Positions 8,761-18,400 of a DNA stretch of 34,118 nt are shown piece by piece (positions within the stretch are counted from its first letter, which is position 1; each line of letters begins with the position of its first letter). Under the pieces are notes generated by a model. That model was not told where the DNA came from and searched no databases. It saw nothing but the letters and a program-made list of their open reading frames with translations. A program made the translations under genes and the position numbers. Source of the stretch: Alphaproteobacteria bacterium (lineage in GTDB: Bacteria > Pseudomonadota > Alphaproteobacteria > M2410); NCBI GenBank assembly GCA_006226305.1, contig SBHG01000013.1, positions 1 to 34,118 of the forward strand. The letters are read 5' to 3'.

Positions 8761-10416
8761 ATGGCAGTTGAGCCTGCAGGAAATCCTAAAGATGAATTGA
8801 TCCGGCTCATTTACCAAGCCGCTCTCGAGCCTGATAATTTCATGGATCTGGTGAAAGTACTTGAGGGCGCGCTTGTGGATTTAGATGAAGATGAAATTCA
8901 CATTGGTATGGTCCGACATCTTGATACGGCAGCGCAACTCTCAAAGAACAATGACAGTGCATTCACTAGCCCGACAATCTGCTCAGTCACTTTTGACCGG
9001 AATTTGGTGTTACGGGGCGCAGACGAAAATGCCTGTAAAGATTTTGGCTTTCTTTTTGGAGATTTGGTATCGGGACAGAAACTCTCAATTCATTCGATTG
9101 AACTGGAAGAAGCGCTGAAGGAAAATCTTCAGCACCTCCAGGTAAGTGATGAGTCCAAGAAGTTAATCGTCTTCGAGCATACAAGTCACAAGTATGTTTG
9201 CTATCTAGGGCAGACCAGCGGTGACCGATTTGTGTTGACGCTTTTGCGCAACCACTATCTCGATGAGATCGACCTCTCAAAGTCGCTGCTTCAGGGCCTG
9301 ACGAAAACAGAACAATCGGTCTGTCGAGGATTGTTTGAAGGGCTTTCGTCTTCTCAAATTGCGCAGTCCTTCAATGTAGCGCCTTCAACCGTCAAAAGCC
9401 ATATCAAGTCTATTTTCTCTAAGCTTGGCCTTAATCGACAAGTGGATCTCATTAGGTTGATGGATCAAGCCTTTATACTTGAAAGGGAGTTCGAAACTCT
9501 CCTTGCTGAGGGGACGATTAAACCGGACCTAAGCAATGACCTTTCCATAGACAAAGACACTGCGGCAAAGAAAGTACTGATTGGAAAGTCGGGCCGGAGA
9601 ATCGCTTTCCGAGATTACGGGCCACCAGAAGGTCAGCCTGTCCTGTATTTTCACGGTGCGTTTTCTTGTGGGCGTTTATCTGATTTTGAGATTGATGCAA
9701 TGTCCCGCCAAAACCTTCGTGTTGTAGCTGTCGATCGCCCTGGTTACGGCGCAACAGACCCCGTTGTAGATCCAGACATTCGCACGGCAGCTTTGGACGT
9801 TACAAGAGTACTAGATGAATTGGGACTGGAAGAGGTCGATGTTCTTGGGTTTGGAAAAGGAGCATTTTTCGCACTTCATTTTGCTCAAAAGAATCCAGAG
9901 CGGGTCAAAACGGTCACCCTTTGCTCAACGAGTTTTGGGACAAACTACAGACAAGACAAGCCAACTCGCCCGGCACAAATCATGGCTACCTTCCTGCGGC
10001 GGTTTCCGGGCGTGACAAGATCGATGGCAAATCTCTACCTGAGACGCATTTCTGATTCCTTGACTCGAAGTCGAATTCAAAAGACCTGGGCAAAGTCGCC
10101 ACCAGATAAAGCGGCACTAGAAGAGGAAGCATTGCTTTCGCATCTTGTGGAATGCGGTCACGAGGCCTTTAGCAATGGGGTTGAAGGAATAGTCTATGAC
10201 TATCTTGCGCTGCGAGATGCTGAAGTGGATCTTACAAATATTACGCAGCCCGTAGCGGCGTTCCACGGTGGGCACGATATTTCGCTTTCGCTTTCTGAAG
10301 TACGTAGTCTCCTAGCGCCGTTACCGGATCTAAGATTGATTGCAAAGCGAGACAAAGGGCAAATGCTGTTTCACACAGACATCGCTGAAATCGCGCAGAT
10401 GATTTCACGTTCCTAG
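8761..10416 (+). CDS. LuxR-type regulator fused to a degenerate alpha/beta-hydrolase domain
   Basis: The 551-residue product (ATG 8761, GAGGGG 11 bases upstream; a GTG at 8749 is the alternative) has three parts. Residues 10-170 (DELIRLIYQAALEPDNFMDL onward) are a PAS-like N-terminal domain common in alphaproteobacterial LuxR proteins. Residues ~179-236 are a LuxR/GerE HTH (LTKTEQSVCRGLFEGLSSSQ, then APSTVKSHIKSIFSKLG). Residues ~275-550 are an alpha/beta-hydrolase fold with oxyanion-hole HGAF (298-301) and VVAVDRPGYGATDP. The nucleophile elbow, normally G-x-S-x-G, reads G-F-G-K-G (363-367), so Ser is Gly365. The usual acid is kept (Asp506), while the usual GH position reads G-Q (Gln534); a His lies four residues later. 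The domain therefore probably binds rather than cleaves a ligand. It lies between the two adhesin operons that share its putative operator. Cytosolic transcription factor. Confidence 0.88.
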   Translation: MAVEPAGNPKDELIRLIYQAALEPDNFMDLVKVLEGALVDLDEDEIHIGMVRHLDTAAQLSKNNDSAFTSPTICSVTFDRNLVLRGADENACKDFGFLFGDLVSGQKLSIHSIELEEALKENLQHLQVSDESKKLIVFEHTSHKYVCYLGQTSGDRFVLTLLRNHYLDEIDLSKSLLQGLTKTEQSVCRGLFEGLSSSQIAQSFNVAPSTVKSHIKSIFSKLGLNRQVDLIRLMDQAFILEREFETLLAEGTIKPDLSNDLSIDKDTAAKKVLIGKSGRRIAFRDYGPPEGQPVLYFHGAFSCGRLSDFEIDAMSRQNLRVVAVDRPGYGATDPVVDPDIRTAALDVTRVLDELGLEEVDVLGFGKGAFFALHFAQKNPERVKTVTLCSTSFGTNYRQDKPTRPAQIMATFLRRFPGVTRSMANLYLRRISDSLTRSRIQKTWAKSPPDKAALEEEALLSHLVECGHEAFSNGVEGIVYDYLALRDAEVDLTNITQPVAAFHGGHDISLSLSEVRSLLAPLPDLRLIAKRDKGQMLFHTDIAEIAQMISRS

Positions 10417-10465
10417 TGTTCGTCACGCGAGAGAGTAACAACTCATCAGACAGTGTTGGACTTTC

Positions 10466-10478
10466 TGACATATTGTCA
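10466..10478. promoter_or_regulatory. TGACATATTGTCA palindrome upstream of tpsB
   Basis: A perfect 13-bp dyad (5-bp arms around TAT) lies about 50 bases downstream of the regulator stop and 42 bases upstream of operator copy 2. It could be a second regulator site for tpsB. It has no T-tract, so it is not a terminator. No sister copy was found in the window. Confidence 0.3.
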
Positions 10479-10518
10479 AATTGGATCAAAGTCTGCGATT
10501 TTTGGTGATGGGAAGTCC

Positions 10519-10534
10519 CCCCCCAATTGGGGGA
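10519..10534. promoter_or_regulatory. Palindromic operator copy 2 (core CCCCCAATTGGGGG)
   Basis: A perfect 14-bp palindrome at 10520-10533 within a run of eight C residues on the left side. It is the same element as at 8656-8671, differing only in one centre base. It precedes the tpsB-tpsA-ialB operon and sits about 31 bases upstream of the predicted -10, against about 30 for the autotransporter promoter. Confidence 0.65.
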
Positions 10535-10563
10535 TAGATACAGCGAAAATCCTCGTCTAGACT
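10535..10563 (+). promoter_or_regulatory. Predicted activator-dependent tpsB promoter
   Basis: A -10-like TAGACT lies at 10558-10563; the hexamer 17 bases upstream (TAGATA) is not a -35. The start site would be near 10570, putting the operator at about -43.5 and giving a leader of ~115 bases. Overlapping TAAATA at 10563-10568 is a second candidate -10. Prediction only. Confidence 0.4.
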
Positions 10564-10652
10564 AAATATTAGATACTTTGGGCTGGCGAGTCGATGTAGA
10601 CCCGGCGGCGGATATCTAGGGGGCTCTAGGCTGCAAATTGGGACAAAAAACC

Positions 10653-10680
10653 TTTGGCGATGATGCCAAACGGAGGGGGA
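10653..10680 (+). promoter_or_regulatory. Leader hairpin abutting the tpsB ribosome binding site
   Basis: TTTGGC (10653-10658) and GCCAAA (10665-10670) form a perfect 6-bp stem with a GATGAT loop, ending one base before the strong Shine-Dalgarno GGAGGGGGA (10672-10680). The arrangement supports TTG 10687 as the start and could tune translation or mRNA stability. Confidence 0.45.
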
Positions 10681-10686
10681 TTAGTC

Positions 10687-12372
10687 TTGATAGATCAAAC
10701 TGTTACGCGAATCCAGGTGGGCATTTACGCTTTACTTGTGGTCCTGGTCCTTACACCACGAGTTTGGGCGATCGATGTCCCGACGCCTGTCGAGCCTGGG
10801 GTTATTGAGAATGAGCTGAAAACGTCCCCCGAGCCAAGATCCAGTCACAAAATCCTCGTTGCACAACCTACGGCGGGTGAGATACCCAAAAATATAGAAA
10901 CTGTGTCCTTTGTGCTACAGGGGGTTGTGGTCGGAGAATCGAGTGTCTATTCCGCCGAACAGCTAGCCCCGCTCTACGCAAATTTGATCGGCACAACAAT
11001 CACGCTTGCCGATGTCTATGCCATTGCCAATGCGATTACACAAAAATATTCCGATGATGGTTTTGCCCTGAGTATCGGTTATGTGCCGGCACAAGAGATT
11101 GAGAGCGGTCAGGTTCGAATTGGAATAGCCGAAGGATATGTCACCGACCTGGAAATCCGAGGCGATCGCTATCCTGAGAGGTTGGTGCAGGCTTATGCGG
11201 ATAAGATGTTGCAGTCTCGACCGCTACGGACTGCGGACCTGGAACGCTTCCTGCTGCTGACCAATGACATTCCCGGTGTTTCCGCCAAAAGTACTTTTGC
11301 TCGTACAGAAGGTCCCGTAGGTTCCACGCGGTTGGTGGTTGACGTTACCCAAGATTCTTTTGGCGGTGCTTTGGCTCTCAACAACAGAGGGTCAAAGGCG
11401 CTTGGCCGGGAACGTGGGGCACTCCATTTGGAGGCGAACTCCCCATTCGGCGGTGGCGAACAATTCTCACTCGACTACGTTCAGGCCTTCGACCGGAAGG
11501 AAATGAATTTTGTGGGCATTGGAGTCAAGAAACCGGTAGGTGCTCAGGGAACAGTCCTAGGCCTGCAAGCCGGCGTTTCGGATGCAGAGCCGGGAACGGC
11601 GCTTCTGGAGTCGCTGGAGTTTGCGTCAGAAGGCCGCTCAGGATCTTTGTTCGTCACCCATCCCTTCATCCGCACACGGTCCAGAAATCTTTCGGCCACA
11701 GCAGAATTGGAAATTAAGAATCTCTCCAGCGACATCCTGGGTACTTTGAATTCTGAAGACCACATGCGTGTGCTCCGTGTTGGTGTGGATTTTGATTGGT
11801 TGGATCGGTTTGGTGGCATCAGTCTTGCGGGAATAACTCTGTCACAAGGACTTGATATTTTTGACGCGACACAGGATAGCTCTCCAACAAAGAGCCGCGC
11901 CGATGGTACATTTGATTTTACAAAAGCGACACTCCGTTTTTACCGACTGCAGGATTTGCCCGGTCCTTTCGATGGAGTGCTAAGCGTTGATGCACAGCGG
12001 GCCTTTGACACGCTGCCGTCATCGGAAATGTGTGGATATGGCGGCGCACAGTATGGCCGCGGGTTTGACGGATATCAGCTCGCCGGTGATCATTGCCTGA
12101 AAGGCAGTCTTGAACTGAGATGGTATCTGCCAAATACCAATCGGGCGCAAATCTATGGTTTTTTCGACGCGGGCAAGGTCTGGAAAGAGGGAGATCCTCT
12201 GCCAGGCGAATATGACAGCAAAGAGGCAACGTCCGCAGGTCTCGGCCTGAGGTTTGGCCTGGGAGAGCGCGCCAATCTCTCGTTCGAATATGCACAGCCC
12301 TATAAGGAAGATGTAAGTTTGGAAGGAAATCGCGATGCGCGTGTCTTCGCGTCAATTGGAATTGGGTTTTAA
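10687..12372 (+). CDS. TpsB: two-partner secretion outer-membrane transporter (ShlB/FhaC family)
   Basis: The 561-residue product exports the adjacent TpsA across the outer membrane. TTG 10687 is preferred over upstream starts (TTG 10654, ATG 10660) because GGAGGGGGA lies 7 bases before it and the signal peptide (IQVGIYALLVVLVLTPRVWA, cleavage about 28) then sits at the true N-terminus. POTRA domain 1 spans ~71-151 (VSFVLQGVVVGESSVYSAEQ to VRIGIAEGYV) and POTRA 2 ~152-227. The 16-strand barrel fills the rest, with the conserved loop-6 motif as GRGFDGYQLAGDHCLKGSLE (family VRGY/F) and an IGIGF C-terminus. A Cys pair (SEMCGY and DHCLKG) brackets that loop. First gene of the tpsB-tpsA-ialB-ialB operon; promoter carries the shared palindrome. 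Confidence 0.93.
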   Translation: MIDQTVTRIQVGIYALLVVLVLTPRVWAIDVPTPVEPGVIENELKTSPEPRSSHKILVAQPTAGEIPKNIETVSFVLQGVVVGESSVYSAEQLAPLYANLIGTTITLADVYAIANAITQKYSDDGFALSIGYVPAQEIESGQVRIGIAEGYVTDLEIRGDRYPERLVQAYADKMLQSRPLRTADLERFLLLTNDIPGVSAKSTFARTEGPVGSTRLVVDVTQDSFGGALALNNRGSKALGRERGALHLEANSPFGGGEQFSLDYVQAFDRKEMNFVGIGVKKPVGAQGTVLGLQAGVSDAEPGTALLESLEFASEGRSGSLFVTHPFIRTRSRNLSATAELEIKNLSSDILGTLNSEDHMRVLRVGVDFDWLDRFGGISLAGITLSQGLDIFDATQDSSPTKSRADGTFDFTKATLRFYRLQDLPGPFDGVLSVDAQRAFDTLPSSEMCGYGGAQYGRGFDGYQLAGDHCLKGSLELRWYLPNTNRAQIYGFFDAGKVWKEGDPLPGEYDSKEATSAGLGLRFGLGERANLSFEYAQPYKEDVSLEGNRDARVFASIGIGF

Positions 12373-12391
12373 ATTTATGTAGCACCCGTTT

Positions 12392-12445
12392 CCGCTGGGG
12401 GCAGCGGTAGCGGATCTTGCGTGTTGGGTAACGCAAGGGTGGAGG
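12392..12445 (+). promoter_or_regulatory. Two hairpins and Shine-Dalgarno between tpsB and tpsA
   Basis: The 79-base gap holds CCGCTG-GGGG-CAGCGG (12392-12407) and CTTGCGT-8 nt-ACGCAAG (12416-12437), both perfect stems, followed four bases later by GGAGG (12441-12445). Neither has a T-tract, so they are not simple terminators. They may set the ratio of one transporter to one giant substrate through processing or translation. The second stem abuts the ribosome binding site just as the stem before tpsB does. Confidence 0.5.
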
Positions 12446-12451
12446 TTGAAA

Positions 12452-15400
12452 ATGGGGATCAGGGGTTTCCTTCGATCTAAAATCGAAGATCTGGTGTGGG
12501 TGCTTCTCTCGGACCGGTTCTGGGAACGCTATAGAGCTATTCGTAATGTCCGGCGGATGGTGCGTGGGCGTTTGGAGATCGCGCGCGATCACGCCCGCAC
12601 CATTGCCCTTTATGTTGGCATCGGCGTTCTGTTTTCAGTGCCTGGCTATACCAATCCGACCGGTGGCACAGTGGTCTCCGGTGATGCAACCATCGAACAG
12701 ACTTCTGAAACTGACCTCACAATTACACAAACAACTGACAAAGTTATTATCAATTGGGAAGATTTTTCCATTGGCGAGGGAGAGACCACAACTTTCTTCC
12801 AGCCAGATGAGTCCGCGATCGCCCTCAATAGAATTATTTCAGAAAACCCAAGTGTGATCTTCGGGCAATTGAATGCCAACGGTCAGCTCATTCTCATCAA
12901 TCCGAACGGCATTCTCTTCACGGAAACGGCGGTTGTCGATGTTGCCGGGCTGATTGCAACCACAATCAATATCGAGGACGAGAACTTTCTTGCCGGGGAC
13001 TACATATTTGACCAGCCCGGATCTTCAACGGCCACGGTTATTAACAAAGGGTCCATTACAGCTGCGGACCAGGGACTGGTGGCCTTTGTGGCGCCCGCCG
13101 TGGGCAACTCAGGTATTATCACTGCAAAGCTTGGCCATGTGGAGTTGGGGGCCGCGAGCGCCTTCACACTTGACCTCTACGGAGACGGTCTCATTTCTTT
13201 CCCTGTCGATGCGACGGTCATCGAGCAGGCCATTGGCCCGGACGGTGAGCCTGTGCTCTCGCTCGTCAATGTGGATGGTACGATTGATGTCGGAGGCGGT
13301 ACCGTGGTCCTCACGGCTCAAGCGGCGCGCGCGCTGGTGAGCAACGTGATCTCTGTCGGCGGCGACATTCTGGCGACAGATTTTGAGCAGCAAGGCGGCA
13401 CCATTATCCTCAAAGGCGAGGGCGGTGCGGTTGATGTCGCGGGCACACTCGATGCCTCCGGCAAGGACGGCGGCAGCATTGATATTTCCGGCGATCAGGT
13501 CTTTGTCGAAGGCTCGTTACTTGCGCAGGCGGTCGCGCCCGTTGAAGAGACGGAAAGTTCCACCGCCAAAACGACGCAAGACGAAGAAATCGTGCCTTTG
13601 AGCAGCGGCACGCCGAAATCATTCGATGATACAATTGAGCCACTACCTGTAGAGACCAGTGGCGCAGAAGAAGGCGGAGAAAACCTCTCCTACAAAGGCG
13701 CGGAAATTGCCGATAGCAAACCCGACTACGAACGCCCGCAGCCGGGAGAAGGCAGCACGGAGGGCGGTCCGAAAAGTTTTGGAGTGGTTTCTGTCACACC
13801 TGTGGACCGCGGAACGCCGAAAACCACCCATGTTGAGTCAGTGACATTGGTGGATGAAGGCGCGGCGGTGAGTATGACCGGTACGGGAACCGGCGGCGAC
13901 ATCACCATATCAGCGGAAGGGTTGGTATCGCTGAGTGGCACACTCGATGTCACCGGCAGCGATGGCGGCTCAATAGATGTTAACGCTGGCAGCCTGCTTG
14001 TGGCGGGCATCCAGCGCGCCGATGGGATTGAAGGCGCAGGCGGCACGATTGTGAACCAGTCAAGCGGATCCCTCCTCACCACATCCAGCGCCCTTACGAG
14101 TGCAAGCGGCGCGACTTCCGGCGGCACGATTGTCGCCACCGCGGGACTGGAAGAAGGCAATAACTTCTTTTCTTCCGGCACTTATGATGCCTCTTCAAGT
14201 GACGGCGCAGGCGGAGCGGTCACCTTAAACGGCTCGGATGTGAAACTTGTCGATGCCCATGTGGACGTCTCCGGTGGCACCGATGGCGGTGACATCTCTA
14301 TCGGCTTTACCGGATCAAGTGAGGCTCCGGAAGTTGGCGCGCTCAACACGTTGATTTCACCCCATACGACCTTGAACGCCAATGCCGGCGAAACCGGAAC
14401 AGGCGGCAATGTGATTATCTGGTCAGAAAGCGCCACAGAGTTCATGGGCACGATCACGGCTAAGGGCGGCACATTGAGCGGCGATGGCGGCTTTGTCGAG
14501 GTTTCCTCCAAGGGCGAGGTCGGCTTTGCCGGTGTCGTCGATGCGTCGGCCACAAGCGGCGAAGCTGGGACGCTTTTACTGGATCCGAAGAATTTGACGA
14601 TTGATGCCAGTGCCTCCTCGGGCACTGTTTCCTATTTTCATTATACAGATCCAAACCCGGATAATGGATTGTTTGGCAGCTATGCTATTGAACTGGAAAA
14701 TGGAAATATTGTTATCACAGATTACAGAGATGACTTTGGAGGGTATGATGCCGGGGCAGTTTACCTTTTTGATGGTGACACGGGCGCACTAATCAGCGCG
14801 CTAACTGGGACAAGTTTTGATGATAGAGTTGGTTTTAACGGAATCATCGAACTGTCTAACAGTAATTATCTGATAGTCTCCACCAATTGGGACGATGGAG
14901 CCACAGCCGATGTTGGGGCGGTCACTTGGGCAGACGGCGCAAGCGGCGTAAGTGGCGTGATCACGGCCGCGAATTCATTGGTAGGAAGCTCGTCAGGCGA
15001 TCAGGTGGGCATTGGGGGAATCACAATTCTCTCTAACGGCAACTATGTCGTAAACTCCTATTATTGGAACAACGGGTCTGCTGCCGACGCAGGGGCGGTT
15101 ACTTGGGGAGATGGCACGAGCGGTATCACCGGCGCAGTTTCGTCCTCAAACTCCCTTGTTGGTAGTACAACCAATGACCGTGTGGGTTATTTTGGAGTGT
15201 CGGCTCTGTCAAATGGCAATTATGTCGTGAATTCCCCTCAGTGGGACAATGGTGCGATTGTCAATGCCGGTGCGGTAACTTGGGGAGATGGTACGACCGG
15301 CATAAGCGGCGCGATCTCGGCCGCGAATTCTCTCGTTGGTACTACTGCGGAAGATCTGGTTGGTAACGGTCAAATAACCGTCCTACCCAGCGGTGACTAT

Positions 15401-18400
15401 TTGGTGAGGTCCTATCAATGGGATAATGGTTCAGTCGTCGCTGCTGGTGCGGTCACTTGGGGTGACGGCACGACTGGCGTAAGCGGTGCGGTCTCCGCCG
15501 CAAATTCTCTCGTTGGCAGCACTGCTGGAGACTATGTCGGTATTGGAATTATCACTGTTTTGCCCAACGGCAATTACGTTGTCTCGTCGCCCTTTTGGAG
15601 CGATGGGGTGGCAACAAAAGTGGGCGCGGTGACATGGGGCAACGGCACAAGCGGCGTTACAGGGGTGGTTTCGTCCTCAAACTCTTTGGTCGGGAGCACC
15701 GCAAATGATCAAGTTGGCAACGTTGGAATAACAGTACTATCAAATGGCAATTATGTAGTTCGCTCCACGGTCTGGGACAACGGAGCAGCAACAGATGCGG
15801 GAGCCGTTACCTGGGGCAGTGGCACCAGCGGCGTTACAGGTGTGGTCTCTGCCTCTAATTCTCTCGTCGGTAGCACGACTAATGACCAAGTGGGCAATAG
15901 CGGCATCATAGTTCTTACAAACGGCAATTATGTGGTGAGTTCCACGCTTTGGAACAATGGCGCGATTACAGATGCGGGTGCCGCAACCTGGGGCGATGGC
16001 ACAACTGGTGTTACAGGTGTTGTCTCGGCCTCGAATTCGCTTGTTGGCAGCGCCGCCAGTGACAAAGTGGGGGTAGGGGGTATCGTCGCCCTGCCCAACG
16101 GAAATTATGTCGTGACCTCGGTTTTGTGGAACGATGTCGCAATCATCGATGCAGGGGCGGTCACCTGGGGCGATGGCACAAGCGGCGTTTCAGGCGTGAT
16201 ATCGTCATTGAATTCGCTTGTTGGGGGAACTTCATATGATCGAGTTGGCGATGGTGGGGTAACGGTTTTATCGAATGGCAATTATGTAGTTCGCTCGTCA
16301 GCCTGGCACAATGGCGCGGCGGCACTGGCCGGTGCCGTCACTTGGGGTGATGGAACGAGCGGTATCACCGGATTAGTTACGGCTTCGAATTCGCTCGTTG
16401 GCGATGCGTCGGGAAATCAAGTGGGCAGTGGCGGCGTTGCTGCGCTTCCCAATGGCAATTACGTAGTTCTCTCGCCATATTGGGATGACGGGGTGGCGAC
16501 AAATGTAGGAGCAGCTACGTGGGGCGATGGTACGAGCGGTATTACTGGCGTAGTCTCATCATCAAACTCCTTGGTTGGCAGTACTGCCAATGACAACGTT
16601 GGTTACAATGGCGTTGCGGTGCTGTCGAACGGCAATTATATCGTCATATCCACCGCATGGGACAATGGGGCGGCTGTTAATGCAGGCGCGGTAACCTGGG
16701 GGGATGGCACGAGCGGGGTCACAGGTGTGGTCTCGGTCTCGAATTCACTGGTGGGCGGCGCATCCAACGACAATGTTGGTAGCAATGGCATCACGAGTTT
16801 GGCAAATGGGAACTACTTGGTTCTTTCTCCATACTGGGACAACGGCGCGGCGACCGATGCAGGGGCCGTAACCTGGGGCGATGGCACAAGTGGCGTCACA
16901 GGTGTGGTGGCGGTCTCGAATTCTCTTGTTGGTAGCACGTCCAATGATCTGGTGGGTATTGGAGGTATAACGGTCCTCACAAACGGCAATTATGTTGTGA
17001 ATTCTTATCGTTGGAACAATGGTGCCACCGTCAGTGCTGGTGCGGTCACCTGGGGGGATGGCACAATTGGTGTCAGCGGCGCAGTCTCCGCTGCGAACTC
17101 CTTAGTTGGTGATTTTGCGTATGACTATATTGGAGGAAATGCGGAATTGTCCGATGGGACGATTATCGTCAATCAACCCAGTTACAGCACAACCGGTCGG
17201 GTCAGTTTGATCATTCCTGCAAGTGCCTATGCGGGCTCTGGCGATATTCTCTACAGCACTGAAGTGGGGTCGGATCTCACGGTGTTGCCGAGCTATTTGA
17301 CAGATGTTCTGGATACCGGAACAAATCTAGTGCTCCAGGCCTCAAATGATCTGACGGTCAACAGCGATGTGATTGTTAACAATGGTTCCGGCAATGGCGG
17401 TGCGCTGACTTTGCAGGCGGGCCGCAGCCTGATTCTCAATGCCAATATTACCACCGATAACGGCAGCCTCACCTTGATCGCCAACGACACGGCGGCGAAC
17501 GGTGTGGTCGATGCCGACCGCGATGCAGGCACGGCGGTGATTTCAATGGCCAGCGGTACGGCCATTGATGCTGGCACTGGTACGGTTTATATCAGGCTCG
17601 ACGATGGCGCGGGCAATACCAACACTACGTCAGGCGACATTACCCTTGCCTCCATCACGGCGAACTATTTGACCGTGATTTCAAACGGCGGTGTGGATCA
17701 TATAGGTGCGCTTACGATTGCGGGGTCCTATGATTTGACGGCCGCAGGCGCGGTTACGCAGAGCGCCGGAACGGCCTTCATCGGTGGTACCTTTGTTTTC
17801 GATACCGGCGCTGGCAATGACGTGACTTTTGGTCTCGCCGGAAACGATTTCGGCGTGGTGCGAGCGACCTCGGCAGGTAGCGTTGTGATCAATGACGACT
17901 TTGGTACGCTAAACTTTGGCGGCGATATGACCGGCGCACTTACACTTGATTCTGTCGGCAACATTAATTTGCAGACGTCTTCTGTTGGTGGACAGGTTAG
18001 CCTTACATCCGGAGCCTCTGTTGTTCAGTACGGTCCATTGACGGGAGGACAAGAAGTCTTTGTCGATGTCGTTGGCGATGCGCGGATCAACTATCCAGGA
18101 AACGCCATCACGAGCATTTCCGGCTCCGGGACGAATATATTCGCAAGAACGTCAGTCGGAAACCTGACAGCGGGTAACCTTTCGGGCGGAGTGGGGTTAA
18201 CTGCCTCAAACCAAATCCAACTTTATTCAGATGCCAATATCATCGGGAACGGTTTTGATCCGGTTGTCGCCTATATGCTGAGTTTCTATACGTCGGGCAA
18301 TGTCGTATTGAACCAGGTTGCAAACAACACCTTTCGTTTGGGCGGCAATATCGGGGGAACTCTAGATTACGTTGATGCAAATAATATAACTTTGTCAGGG

